Below the pieces are notes generated by a model. It searched no databases. It had not been told where the DNA came from and saw only the letters and a list, made by a program, of their open reading frames with translations. A program made the translations under genes and the position numbers. A DNA stretch of 64,000 nt from DATMNR01 sp963702765 (GTDB lineage: Bacteria; Chloroflexota; Ktedonobacteria; Ktedonobacterales; Ktedonobacteraceae): assembly GCA_963702765.1 (NCBI GenBank), contig CAVPEB010000008.1, positions 1 through 64,000 on the forward strand. Direction: 5' to 3'. Of the stretch, positions 7,630-16,551 are shown in pieces. Every line of letters starts with the position of its first letter. Position 1 is the first letter of the stretch.

Positions 7630-10386
7630 CTAGTTTGGAAAGAGTTTATTGAGATCAATGGGACCTTTAAAGCACAGCGCTGTTGGGGTCGGTTGAGCTG
7701 CAACGCCTTCAATCGGCGGAGCTTTGATCAACAGTACAAGCATTTCAGTGCCTTTGCCACAGACGATTGATGTACTGGTATGTACAGAGATGATCTGCGC
7801 ATTCTTTAGTTGATTGTGTAAAGAGGGCATCAATGAACTGAGTAGTAACTGGTTTAAGGCTTGCTCCATGCGCGCAGCAGCAGTTGGGCCTGCATCTAAT
7901 CCGTCACGTTTCAGATGCAATACATGGAGCGTAATATTCTGTTGCTGATTTACACCAATGGTGCTGTCCAACTCGATCGGCATAACACGGTGAATGCCGC
8001 TCGCATTGATATGCAGGTTCAAACTGAGTACAACACCATCACCCTGAACAGGCATAACATTCATATCAGTTATTGCTCCCTGGTTCAATCCAAGCTGTGA
8101 GGTGAAAAGTGAATTCATAGCTGTTTGATCCAATGCAAGCTCTATCATACGCGGCCCAGAAATCGGTGTAGCTGTTGGGGCTTGCGTTGAGCCAGTCGCG
8201 GGATTGTTGGCACTACCTGTTGTATTGCTTCCAGACGGCTGCCACATAAAAGCGGCAAAAACGCCTCCTAAGACTAAAAATGAGACAAGCGCAATGCTGG
8301 CAATAGCAATGAGTAAACGACGACGGTTTTTAGGTTTGTTATTATCGCTTCCTCCGCCTCCTCCAGTATCTGGTACTGGAGGAATTGGTGGAGTTGCATC
8401 TGCGTAGACATCATTTAGCGCATCAGAGGTGACCAGGAAGGTTCCCTCCGCGGAAGCAGCAACTGGAATAGTATCCTCCATAAGTGTATCGGGTTCAGGT
8501 GGGGTGACTTCTAGCGGATCAGTGGAGGCAACAACCAGCTCTTCTACCGGCGCTTTGTTTCCCCACAAGAAGAAAGCAGGGATAATCGCAATCAGACAAA
8601 GTAGCATCGTTGCGAAGAAAACAGAACTATAGACCGAATGTGCGGAGATAATCAGGTGGTTCGCATAATCCTTTGACCACTGTGCAAACTGGTCAGTTGT
8701 AGCCGTCACTGGTAGCGAGGGGAACTGTGAAGCCAGTTGCTTGAAGTAGGCTAGCGCCCACGATGTCAAAGCTGCCAGACCAAGCATCATGCCGACCATG
8801 CGGAGCGAAGTCACAATTGCTGCGCCCATTCCTGCCTGAGTAGCCCGCACGGCTTTGATAGCAGTAGTGCTGATCGGCGCGATAACAAGACCAAAGCCTA
8901 ATCCAGTGGTCATGGTGCTGATCGTAATTTGAGTCCAGTCAACGGTCATAGACCAGCGACTCATCAGATAAAAACCTGTGGCTACAAACAGCAGGCCCAG
9001 CACACCAGTAAAACGACAGGATATGCGGCTTGAGAGCCAGCCTCCAAGTAAAGCTCCGACAGGTATCATAGCTGTGAGACGTAGCAACGCAAGTCCGCTC
9101 ACAAGCGGTATATCAGCTTCATTTATGTGCCGACTGAGAACCGTGTCGACGAAAAGAGGAATGTCCGCCATTGCAATGATGAGAGCTGCGCCTACAAACA
9201 GGCTCACTAATGAACTCGCGCTGAAGGGCAAGCGTTTGAACAGTGATAGGTCGACAACAGGCCAGCGTTGTTCTTGTACAAGTCTCAGATGTAAGAATGG
9301 GAAACGCCTGGAGAGCGATAGGTGAGGTACACGCCAACGTGGCAGCAGTTCAACCGCGATGAAAGCTAGCAGGAAAACAAGGGCCAGTATCAATGATAGA
9401 GGGTTATTTTGTGGACTTGAGCTATTCACTGTGGTTGGGCCAAGTTCGGTTCCTTGCTGGGCCAATCCAAGGCTTAAACAGGTGAGCATCAGACCTAACA
9501 GGATTGCACCGAGCCAATCGATGCCTTCGTGCAAACGTTTCCCTTTGGGGATGAGAAACCAGGCGCCGACCATCAGTGCTAAGACAATAGGCACATTGAA
9601 GAAGAAGATGTATGTCCAGCCGAGGTGCTGTACAATTAGCGCCCCGTACAAGGGACCCATCACACCTCCTGCTTCGGTAACAGCGCCAATAATACCCAGC
9701 GCCAGGGCAAGTCGCTCTTTACCATAGAAATCGCTGACAATGGCCATTGCCACCGGAACAACCGCGCCGCCACCGATGGCCTGAATAAAGCGAGCGGAGA
9801 CTAAAAAGATTAATCCGGGAGAGGAGACATCTATTCCGAAGTTACTCAGGAAGCTTAGATCAACACTCTGTCCAAGTGTTGGAGCAAGGCCACATAGCAT
9901 AGAGCCAATGCCGAAAATACTCAAGCAGAGCAGAAAGATACGGCGACGTCCATAAATATCAGATACACGTCCCATGAGAGGCATGGCAATTATAAAGCCT
10001 AGCAAATAGGCGCTAATGATCCAGGCGGCATGATCGAGTTGCGTAAATGGGATGTTAATGCCTGGATCGGCGATGATTTTTGGCAGTGCGGTGACAACGA
10101 CTGTCTGATCGAGCGCTGTGAAAAATACTCCGATACAGGCAATAATAAGCGCTGCCAGGGCTACCCTCTTCTCGCGTTTGTTGATCACATTCTGACCGGG
10201 TAAAGTAAGCTTTTTGAACGAATTTGTGATTTGCTCTGGTATAGAGTGGTGGGCGGTAGTGGAACTGTCAGGTGTTCTTTCGTTCACTCCTCCGGAGCCT
10301 TGTTCCTCAGGGACTGCCGACAAATTTGCGAAGTCGCGTTTTTGCAGACTTGCAGATGTCTCCTGATCATCTTCTAATGTGTACAT
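7630..10386 (-). CDS. DHA2-family (EmrB/QacA-like) MFS transporter with extra C-terminal extracytoplasmic domain
   Basis: 918 residues. After a hydrophilic head (1-70) comes a 14-helix MFS core, with motif LDQTVVVTALP in helix 1, motif A GRVSDIYGRRR and motif C GAVTEAGGVMGPLYGA. These are the marks of drug/H+ antiporters of the DHA2 group, which export hydrophobic compounds or lipids. The core ends near residue 600. A Pro/Gly-rich linker (PPIPPVPDTGGGGG), another membrane helix (LLIAIASIALVSFLVLGGVF) and a domain of about 165 residues starting near MIELALDQTAMNSLF follow, predicted outside the membrane. Such a tail is not part of standard DHA2 proteins. It is the first gene of the operon; the next encodes a secreted protein. 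A GGGGGT site precedes the ATG. Confidence 0.88.
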   Translation of the reverse strand: MYTLEDDQETSASLQKRDFANLSAVPEEQGSGGVNERTPDSSTTAHHSIPEQITNSFKKLTLPGQNVINKREKRVALAALIIACIGVFFTALDQTVVVTALPKIIADPGINIPFTQLDHAAWIISAYLLGFIIAMPLMGRVSDIYGRRRIFLLCLSIFGIGSMLCGLAPTLGQSVDLSFLSNFGIDVSSPGLIFLVSARFIQAIGGGAVVPVAMAIVSDFYGKERLALALGIIGAVTEAGGVMGPLYGALIVQHLGWTYIFFFNVPIVLALMVGAWFLIPKGKRLHEGIDWLGAILLGLMLTCLSLGLAQQGTELGPTTVNSSSPQNNPLSLILALVFLLAFIAVELLPRWRVPHLSLSRRFPFLHLRLVQEQRWPVVDLSLFKRLPFSASSLVSLFVGAALIIAMADIPLFVDTVLSRHINEADIPLVSGLALLRLTAMIPVGALLGGWLSSRISCRFTGVLGLLFVATGFYLMSRWSMTVDWTQITISTMTTGLGFGLVIAPISTTAIKAVRATQAGMGAAIVTSLRMVGMMLGLAALTSWALAYFKQLASQFPSLPVTATTDQFAQWSKDYANHLIISAHSVYSSVFFATMLLCLIAIIPAFFLWGNKAPVEELVVASTDPLEVTPPEPDTLMEDTIPVAASAEGTFLVTSDALNDVYADATPPIPPVPDTGGGGGSDNNKPKNRRRLLIAIASIALVSFLVLGGVFAAFMWQPSGSNTTGSANNPATGSTQAPTATPISGPRMIELALDQTAMNSLFTSQLGLNQGAITDMNVMPVQGDGVVLSLNLHINASGIHRVMPIELDSTIGVNQQQNITLHVLHLKRDGLDAGPTAAARMEQALNQLLLSSLMPSLHNQLKNAQIISVHTSTSIVCGKGTEMLVLLIKAPPIEGVAAQPTPTALCFKGPIDLNKLFPN

Positions 10387-10555
10387 CTGACCCCCAAATT
10401 AAAGATAAGAACGGTCTTTCATCGAGCCTGAGCCGAAAGGATAGACGCGCAAGCGTCGTTGACAAGATGAATAAGAACTGCTTTTCCTCTTGTTCTAACC
10501 GAAAGGTCAGAGCAAGAGAGATAAAAAACTACATATATTGCTAAAATGATTGATT

Positions 10556-11308
10556 TTATATCTGCGGAGCTGAGATAGCGGTGTGTTCATTGTAACTAGA
10601 AATGTTAAAAGTGCGTGAGGTTTGAGAAGTGTCGCTTTTCGCTGCCTGACCCACTACGCTCAATTGGTAGGGCAATCCGTCGGCTTGTCCGGCACATACA
10701 CTTGTTTGCAGCATTGTGCCAGCGGGAACGCCTCCACCTGTCAGGAACGAGATATATTTCGCGTCAAGTAAACCGTTAACTCGCCAGCACGATATGCCGT
10801 TAACGCTGTCGTCAGTGGGTCCAGTTACATTTTGAAGTTTACTGCTCAGAGAGATAATACCGGTGTTAGGATTCGTCAGCGTACTCGCATTCAATACACC
10901 TTTGACGACGCGCCACTGGCCTGTAATAGGATCAGTAATATATTGCACGTTGCCGATACTAATGAGTTTGATTGTAACAGGCTGTCCTGAAAACAGCACG
11001 TTGGCCTGAGCCTTCACTTTATCGGGCATAATGACATCACCGTCAGCCGAACGAATTTGTATCTGGCTTCCATCTGAAGAACCCAGGTTATCTACTTTCA
11101 TAATTACATGAAAGGAACTAACCTGAGGGAAGTTTTTTTGTATAGAAGAAAGCACCTGCTGGGCGGTGGGTTTTGAGCCTCCATTGCTGGCAGCGTTCGT
11201 GTTTGCGTGCTGCCAGGGGGGCGCGCAACCTACAATAAGTAGGGCACTTGCGATAGTAAGAATAGAACAGATTATTCCCCGGCGAATCGGTATATAGAAT
11301 GAAGTCAT
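10556..11308 (-). CDS. LppX/LprAFG-like lipoprotein
   Basis: A 250-residue lipoprotein with signal segment MTSFYIPIRRGIICSILTIA and lipobox LLIVGCAPP. The mature domain pattern (QQVLSSIQKNFPQVSSFHVIM, then strands ending ITGQWRVVKGVLNAS) resembles the LppX/LprG fold, which shields a hydrophobic ligand such as a lipid in the envelope (family knowledge). The start at 11308 is chosen because GGGAGG lies 8 bases upstream and the signal peptide then begins correctly; the frame is open 29 codons further up without a site. It lies downstream of pcrA on the same strand (129-base gap) and before the DHA2 transporter. Similar lipoproteins elsewhere work beside MFS exporters (LprG with P55), which fits the neighbour. 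Confidence 0.75.
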   Translation of the reverse strand: MTSFYIPIRRGIICSILTIASALLIVGCAPPWQHANTNAASNGGSKPTAQQVLSSIQKNFPQVSSFHVIMKVDNLGSSDGSQIQIRSADGDVIMPDKVKAQANVLFSGQPVTIKLISIGNVQYITDPITGQWRVVKGVLNASTLTNPNTGIISLSSKLQNVTGPTDDSVNGISCWRVNGLLDAKYISFLTGGGVPAGTMLQTSVCAGQADGLPYQLSVVGQAAKSDTSQTSRTFNISSYNEHTAISAPQI

Positions 11309-11437
11309 GAAGGGTACCTCCCCAAAGATAATCAATAAAAAGTCTTGCTGAAACAAATCAACGCAACTTACAGACCCTTTGGGGTAATCGAGCAACAGGG
11401 GCTTGAGTATGGTACTTTAGGGCATAATGTAGAGTGA

Positions 11438-13870
11438 TTAAATCTTTTCTAGTTTTGCAAAATCCAAACTCAGGCGTTTTTTGCCATGTTTCCCCTGGAA
11501 CTGGACTTCGACGAACTCTGTATTTTGTTCCATCTCGCTTTTAAGGATGATTCCTTCTCCAAATTTATCATGACGAACCCTATCACCCGGCTTGTATTGC
11601 TGGCTCTTCGATTTGGCTGGTGTCGTAGATATATCTTGTGGATTGCTTTTCTGTGAGGGTACTATTTTTGGCGAAGCAGGTGTCGTGTTCGACAATGGAC
11701 GAGCGGCACTTTGAGGTTTTGGGATATTAGTCTGCGGTTTACCTGAACCAAAGACACGACCTGTCTCTCGCGATGTACGCGTGTCCTGGTTGTAGTCGTA
11801 CTCGTCACCCCAACTGCTACGGCGAAAGATACTCGATTGCTGTCCTCGTGACGAGTGAGAACTTGCGGCCCCCTGACTTGAGAGGAGATGCAAGGGAATA
11901 TCTTCGAGGAACCGCGATGGTTCGGACACCTGGGTCTCACCAAAGTAAGATCGACGATAAGCGCGAATAAGATAGAGGCGTCGCATCGCACGTGTAAAGC
12001 CAACATATGCCAGCCGTCGTTCTTCTTCCAGCTGCTCTGGTTTGTCCACCGAACGTGAATGAGGCAATGAACCCTCGTCCATACCAACAATGAATACGAC
12101 AGGATACTCCAGGCCTTTCGCAGCATGGAGAGTAATGAGGGTGACCGAGTCGTTATGCTCTTCCTTTATAATTGTGCCGTTCTCACCAGTTTGCATGGTG
12201 TCTGCGCCGCCTACGAGCGCGACATTCTCAAGGAAAAGTTCCAGCGCAGTACGTGTTTCAATTGCTGAGTAGTCTTCGGCCACACGTCGTAATTCAAGCA
12301 CGTTGCTCCAACGCTCTTCACCCTCTGAAGACTCTCGCAGTTCAGGACCGTACCCACTGCGTTCAGCGATACGATCAAGCAGTTCAGGTAGATTGAGTTC
12401 CTCAAGGGCATTGTTGAAGTCAACAAGGAGTTCACCAAAGCCTGATAACGCCATCTTTGCAGCTTTGCCAAGTGTAGGATGCTCTGCAATTTGCTGTATA
12501 GCTTCATACAGCGAGATGTGCTTTTCGTTGGCCCAAAATTGTAACTCACCCAACGTTTTCGGGCCTACTTTACGATTTGGCACGTTGATGATGCGCTGCA
12601 TGCTGAGGTCATCATTGGGATTCGCCAACAAGCGTAAGTACGCCAGCATATCTTTAATTTCTTTACGTTCATAGAATTTGCGGCTGCCAATCACTTTATA
12701 AGGAATATTAGCTCGCAAGAACTGTTCTTCCAGTGCGCGTGATTGTGCATTGGTGCGATACATGACGGCAACATCTCCCAGCGTATCGATATCGCCTCGT
12801 GCCTGTAAACGTTTGATCTCCCGGGCCGTGAAAAGCCCTTCCTCTTCTTCGTCAAAAGCTTCGTATAAGATGATTTTCTCACCCTCGCCCAGGGCCGTCC
12901 ATAGTCGTTTATCTTTACGCAGTCGATTTCGCTGTACCACATTCTGGGCTGCGTCGAGAATTGTCTGGGTAGAACGATAATTCTGTTCGAGCATAATGAT
13001 TTTAGTATGAGGGAAATCACGTTCAAAGCGCAGCACATTTTCGGCGCTGGCGCCGCGCCAGGTATAAATCATCTGGTCGTCGTCTCCCACGACGCAGACA
13101 TTTCCCAATCCATCGTGTCTCTCGTCTGTGCCGTATCCAAGCAGGCGTATCAGTTTGTATTGAGGCAAGTTGCAATCCTGAAACTCATCGACATGAATAT
13201 AGTGCCAGCGTGCCTGGTACTTACGAAGCACTTCGGGCTCTCGCCTCCATAGCTGTTCAGTCAGCATCAACAGATCGTCGAAATCAACCCCATTGTTAGC
13301 GCGTAACAGTTTCTGGTATTGCTTATAGACACGAGCAGCCACCTCTTCAAGGTATTTCGAAGCAAGTTCTGCCATTTGATCAGGGCTTTGCAAATCGTTT
13401 TTGGCGCGGGAGATCATACTCTGTATAGTAATGGGTCTGTATTGCTTTTCATCGAGGTCTAGCGCCTTGATGGCTTGTTTCACAAGAGTTGTCTGGTCAT
13501 CGGTATCAAAAATGACAAAGGATTTATTGAGTCCTATAGGTGCGAGATAGTCCGCTTCTACACGCAGTACGCGAGCACAAATAGCATGGAAAGTGCCAAG
13601 TGTCATCTCTTTTGATTCATTGATGCCAACCAGTGTTTCCAGACGCTCGCGCATCTCTTTTGCGGCTTTATTCGTGAAGGTGACAGCAAGAATACGCCAG
13701 GGCGAAACTTGTTTTGATTGGACAAGATAAGCGATACGGTGAGTAATGACGCGTGTTTTACCGCTGCCTGGACCTGCAAGTATAAGGACGGGGCCTTTCG
13801 TTGTCGTAACAGCCAGTTGCTGTGGCTCGTTAAGTCCCGCTAAAAGATTTGATTGTTCCAACATCATCAC
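11438..13870 (-). CDS. pcrA: ATP-dependent DNA helicase PcrA/UvrD
   Basis: Superfamily 1A 3'-5' helicase for nucleotide excision repair, mismatch repair and removal of RecA or stalled polymerase. Visible motifs in order: Q motif region LNEPQQLAV, Walker A LAGPGSGKTRVITHR, Ia AVTFTNKAAKEMRERL, II HVDEFQDCN, III VVGDDDQMIYTWRGA, IV LEQNYRST, V TLHAAKGLEYPVVFIVG, VI VGFTRAMRRLYL. The C-terminus has the PcrA-type YKPGDRVRHDKFGEGIILKS domain that contacts RNA polymerase, joined by a disordered linker. Length (810 aa) is slightly above usual. The frame begins GTG-ATG-ATG; GGAG spacing favours the third codon (13864). Divergent from prs. Confidence 0.95.
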   Translation of the reverse strand: MMMLEQSNLLAGLNEPQQLAVTTTKGPVLILAGPGSGKTRVITHRIAYLVQSKQVSPWRILAVTFTNKAAKEMRERLETLVGINESKEMTLGTFHAICARVLRVEADYLAPIGLNKSFVIFDTDDQTTLVKQAIKALDLDEKQYRPITIQSMISRAKNDLQSPDQMAELASKYLEEVAARVYKQYQKLLRANNGVDFDDLLMLTEQLWRREPEVLRKYQARWHYIHVDEFQDCNLPQYKLIRLLGYGTDERHDGLGNVCVVGDDDQMIYTWRGASAENVLRFERDFPHTKIIMLEQNYRSTQTILDAAQNVVQRNRLRKDKRLWTALGEGEKIILYEAFDEEEEGLFTAREIKRLQARGDIDTLGDVAVMYRTNAQSRALEEQFLRANIPYKVIGSRKFYERKEIKDMLAYLRLLANPNDDLSMQRIINVPNRKVGPKTLGELQFWANEKHISLYEAIQQIAEHPTLGKAAKMALSGFGELLVDFNNALEELNLPELLDRIAERSGYGPELRESSEGEERWSNVLELRRVAEDYSAIETRTALELFLENVALVGGADTMQTGENGTIIKEEHNDSVTLITLHAAKGLEYPVVFIVGMDEGSLPHSRSVDKPEQLEEERRLAYVGFTRAMRRLYLIRAYRRSYFGETQVSEPSRFLEDIPLHLLSSQGAASSHSSRGQQSSIFRRSSWGDEYDYNQDTRTSRETGRVFGSGKPQTNIPKPQSAARPLSNTTPASPKIVPSQKSNPQDISTTPAKSKSQQYKPGDRVRHDKFGEGIILKSEMEQNTEFVEVQFQGKHGKKRLSLDFAKLEKI

Positions 13871-13948
13871 TCTCCATAATCAAAAGTAAAGGGCAAAAAA
13901 TGGGTCTCGAACGTGTTTTAATAACAGTACACTGAAAATAGCGTTGCT

Positions 13949-13954
13949 ATTGTA
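13949..13954 (-). promoter_or_regulatory. Extended -10 promoter for pcrA
   Basis: On the minus strand TGGTACAAT gives an extended -10 (TG-N-TACAAT) about 80 bases before pcrA. No good -35 is seen, as is common with extended -10 sites. Confidence 0.4.
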
Positions 13955-14013
13955 CCATACGCACGTGAGAAGATACACCAAAAGAGGGCCATTTCATCAA
14001 GCAAGCATGCGAG

Positions 14014-14043
14014 TTTACATAACCCTTTTTTATGTGATATACT
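14014..14043 (+). promoter_or_regulatory. Sigma-70-type promoter of prs
   Basis: TTTACA (14014-14019), 18-base spacer, TATACT (14038-14043), 19 bases before the prs ATG, so the leader is very short and holds only the GGAGGAG ribosome site. Confidence 0.6.
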
Positions 14044-14061
14044 CAGAAATCGGAGGAGCGA

Positions 14062-15000
14062 ATGGACGATCTGAGTGTCTTTACAGGAAATGCAAACCGC
14101 CCGTTGGCGGCTTCTATCTGTAAACATCTGCGCATACCATTAGGAGACGCAGATGTTTTTCAGTTCAGCAACGAAAATATTTTTGTAAAGATCAATGACA
14201 ATGTGCGCGGGCGCGATGTGTTTATTATTCAGCCTTTCTGCATGCCGGTCAATCGCTCTATCATGGAATTGTTGATTATGATTGATGCGTTGAAACGCGC
14301 TTCCGCTGCCAGGATCACAGCCGTTATCCCATACTACGCATATGGCCGCACAGACAAAAAAGACCAACCACGAGTGCCCATTACTGCTCGCCTGATCGCA
14401 GATTGTATTACAGTAGCTGGCGCTCATAGAGTGCTGACGATGGACATGCATGCCGGTCAGATTCAAGGATTTTTCAATATTCCTGTAGATGAATTGACAG
14501 CGGAGATCCTGCTGGCACGGTATTTTGTCGAAAAAAAGCGTGAGAATTATACTGTTGTTTCTGCCGATGAGGGATTCGCAAAAAAGGCTCGTAAACTGGC
14601 AGATCGATTAAACGCTCCTCTTGCCATTGTCGAGAAAAGGCGGCATGGAAATAATAGTGTTGCTGAAGCGATGGGAATAATTGGCTCTGTCGAGGGCAGA
14701 AATGCCTTGATAGTGGATGATGAAATCGATACTGCTGGCTCGCTTACACAAGCTGTAAAAGTAGTACATGAACATGGCGCGTGTGATATTTATTGCTGTG
14801 CCACTCATGGCATCTTATCTGGACCAGCTGTTGATCGACTAAAAAACGCGCCAATCAAAGAAATTGTTATCACGGATTCTATTCCTCTGTCTGAACAGAA
14901 ACGCTTGCCCAATATGACCGTATTATCGGTTGCGGAGCTTTTCGCTGGCGCTATTAGCCGCATTCATGATGGACGATCTGTAACGGAGTTGTTCTGGTAA
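14062..15000 (+). CDS. prs: Ribose-phosphate pyrophosphokinase (PRPP synthetase)
   Basis: Makes PRPP from ribose-5-phosphate and ATP for purine, pyrimidine, NAD, His and Trp synthesis. It has the expected 312 residues, with FTGNANRPLAASI at the start, the ATP/catalytic region YYAYGRTDKKDQPRVPITARL, the metal/substrate histidine in TMDMHAGQIQGFF, VVSADEGFAKKA, and the PRPP-binding loop ALIVDDEIDTAGSL. GGAGGAG precedes the ATG by a few bases. The usual ARQDRK loop is here GRTDKKDQPR, as in shorter Chloroflexota-type forms, so the flexible loop differs slightly from the E. coli enzyme. It is cytoplasmic, followed closely by der under its own promoter and divergent from pcrA. Confidence 0.95.
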   Translation: MDDLSVFTGNANRPLAASICKHLRIPLGDADVFQFSNENIFVKINDNVRGRDVFIIQPFCMPVNRSIMELLIMIDALKRASAARITAVIPYYAYGRTDKKDQPRVPITARLIADCITVAGAHRVLTMDMHAGQIQGFFNIPVDELTAEILLARYFVEKKRENYTVVSADEGFAKKARKLADRLNAPLAIVEKRRHGNNSVAEAMGIIGSVEGRNALIVDDEIDTAGSLTQAVKVVHEHGACDIYCCATHGILSGPAVDRLKNAPIKEIVITDSIPLSEQKRLPNMTVLSVAELFAGAISRIHDGRSVTELFW

Positions 15001-15021
15001 TACCCTCGACTGCTCTTTTTA

Positions 15022-15030
15022 TGCTATAAT
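15022..15030 (+). promoter_or_regulatory. Extended -10 promoter of der
   Basis: TGCTATAAT matches the extended -10 consensus exactly. It begins 22 bases after the prs stop, with no clear -35 box. The same nonamer occurs in the infA promoter at 53158-53166. Confidence 0.6.
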
Positions 15031-15059
15031 ACTCCCGCGCAAAAACTATACGAACTTAA

Positions 15060-15077
15060 GGCACCCCTGGGGGTGCC
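15060..15077 (+). promoter_or_regulatory. 5'-UTR hairpin of der
   Basis: GGCACCCC and GGGGTGCC make a very stable GC stem with a tiny loop, about 25 bases after the expected transcription start and 31 bases before the der ATG. No T-run follows, so it is more likely an mRNA-stabilising or regulatory hairpin than a terminator. Confidence 0.5.
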
Positions 15078-15108
15078 CCATTTATGGGAAAGGGTAGAGG
15101 GGCACATT

Positions 15109-16521
15109 ATGAAGCCACTAGTTGCAATTGTTGGCCGACCGAATGTCGGAAAATCCACATTTTTTAATCGCATGATTGGCGAACGGATCGCTATCGTTGA
15201 GGATATGCCTGGCACAACCCGTGATCGCATCTATGGAGATACCGACTGGAATGGTCGTGAATTTACACTTATTGATACAGGCGGTCTTGAGTTAGGTTCA
15301 GATATTCCCGTTGGACAGGTCGGACTTGATGGACAACCGGGCGACATTACAAAACGGGTACGAGCACAGGCAGAACTGGCTATCGATGAAGCTGATGTCA
15401 TTATCTTTATGGTAGATGCGCAGGCAGGTATCACTGCTGCCGATGAAGAAGTGGCTGATTTGCTGCGTCGAACCCAAAAACATGTAATTCTGGCCGCCAA
15501 TAAATCCGATAATGCTAAGTTGCGTCAGGATGTCGTCGAGTTTTATGCGCTGGGTATTGGCGAACCAATTACAATCTCCTCTACGCAAGGTACTGGAACA
15601 GGAGATTTGCTCGACCTGATAGTGGATGCACTTCCTCCAGAGGAAGAAAGGCCTGAGGGAGAAGAGGAAGAAGAAATCACACGCATTGCAATTGTTGGTC
15701 GCCCAAATGTTGGTAAATCATCACTACTCAATGCTATTCTTGGTTTTCAACGCTCGATTGTCAGCGACGTGCCTGGAACTACTCGAGATGCGATAGATAT
15801 TGAGTTTGACTACAAGGACAAAAAACTCGTACTGATCGATACTGCTGGTATACGCCGCAGGGGCCGTGTCGGCCCTGGGGTCGAGAAGTATAGCGTATTA
15901 CGCTCGAGCCGCGCTATTGATCGATGCGATGTAGCCTTACTGTTGATCGACGCAGGTGAAGGCCTGGCAGCTCAGGATACTCATATTGCAGGTGAGATCC
16001 AGGATAAGGCCAAGGGCGTTGTCGTGATCGTCAATAAGTGGGACCTTGCTCAGGCGCAACGCCGTGAGGAACGTGAGGGAATTTTTCCTGATCCCGATGA
16101 TGAAATTGAAAGCGCGGAACGCTATCGCAAGATAATAGCAGAAGGCCTTAAATTTATTCCCTATGCTCCGATTGTTTTTGCTTCTGCGAAAACGGGCTAT
16201 CATGTGCAATCATTGCTTGACGCTGTGTTGAACATCGCCGAAATGCGTTACCTGCGCGTGCCAACTTCTCGACTGAATGAGGCTGTGCAGGAGGCAGTTC
16301 GCCGCCATAACCCCACAGTCTTTAAGGGGAAGGTACTGAAAATATACTACGCTACACAAACGCAGGTCAATCCACCTACATTTGTCTTTTTCGTGAACGA
16401 TCCGCAGGCGTTGCATTTCTCTTACGAGCGCTACCTCGAAAATCAATTGCGCTATGCCTTCAGTTTCAGAGGAACAGGCATTCGCCTCCAATTTAGAGCG
16501 CGACCACGAGCAGAGAAATAG
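15109..16521 (+). CDS. der: Ribosome-assembly GTPase Der (EngA)
   Basis: A GTPase with two tandem G domains needed for 50S maturation. Each domain shows its G1 loop (GRPNVGKSTFFN at residue 8 and GRPNVGKSSLLN near 200), G3 (DTGG and DTAG) and G4 (NKSD and NKWD). A KH-like RNA-binding domain closes the protein (PTSRLNEAVQEAVRRH to GTGIRLQFRARP). Length (470 aa) is slightly long because of an acidic linker EEERPEGEEEEE between the G domains. I chose the ATG at 15109: AGAGGGG lies upstream and MKPLVAIVGRPNVGKS is the usual N-terminus. The GTG at 15073 lies inside the leader hairpin and was rejected. Confidence 0.95.
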   Translation: MKPLVAIVGRPNVGKSTFFNRMIGERIAIVEDMPGTTRDRIYGDTDWNGREFTLIDTGGLELGSDIPVGQVGLDGQPGDITKRVRAQAELAIDEADVIIFMVDAQAGITAADEEVADLLRRTQKHVILAANKSDNAKLRQDVVEFYALGIGEPITISSTQGTGTGDLLDLIVDALPPEEERPEGEEEEEITRIAIVGRPNVGKSSLLNAILGFQRSIVSDVPGTTRDAIDIEFDYKDKKLVLIDTAGIRRRGRVGPGVEKYSVLRSSRAIDRCDVALLLIDAGEGLAAQDTHIAGEIQDKAKGVVVIVNKWDLAQAQRREEREGIFPDPDDEIESAERYRKIIAEGLKFIPYAPIVFASAKTGYHVQSLLDAVLNIAEMRYLRVPTSRLNEAVQEAVRRHNPTVFKGKVLKIYYATQTQVNPPTFVFFVNDPQALHFSYERYLENQLRYAFSFRGTGIRLQFRARPRAEK

Positions 16522-16551
16522 ATAGTCACTCGTATGAAGCGTCAGGATCAT

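Noticed and set aside
15073..15108. GTG start of der at 15073
   Set aside because: It lies within the leader hairpin and adds 12 residues not found in the family; the ATG at 15109 has a proper site.
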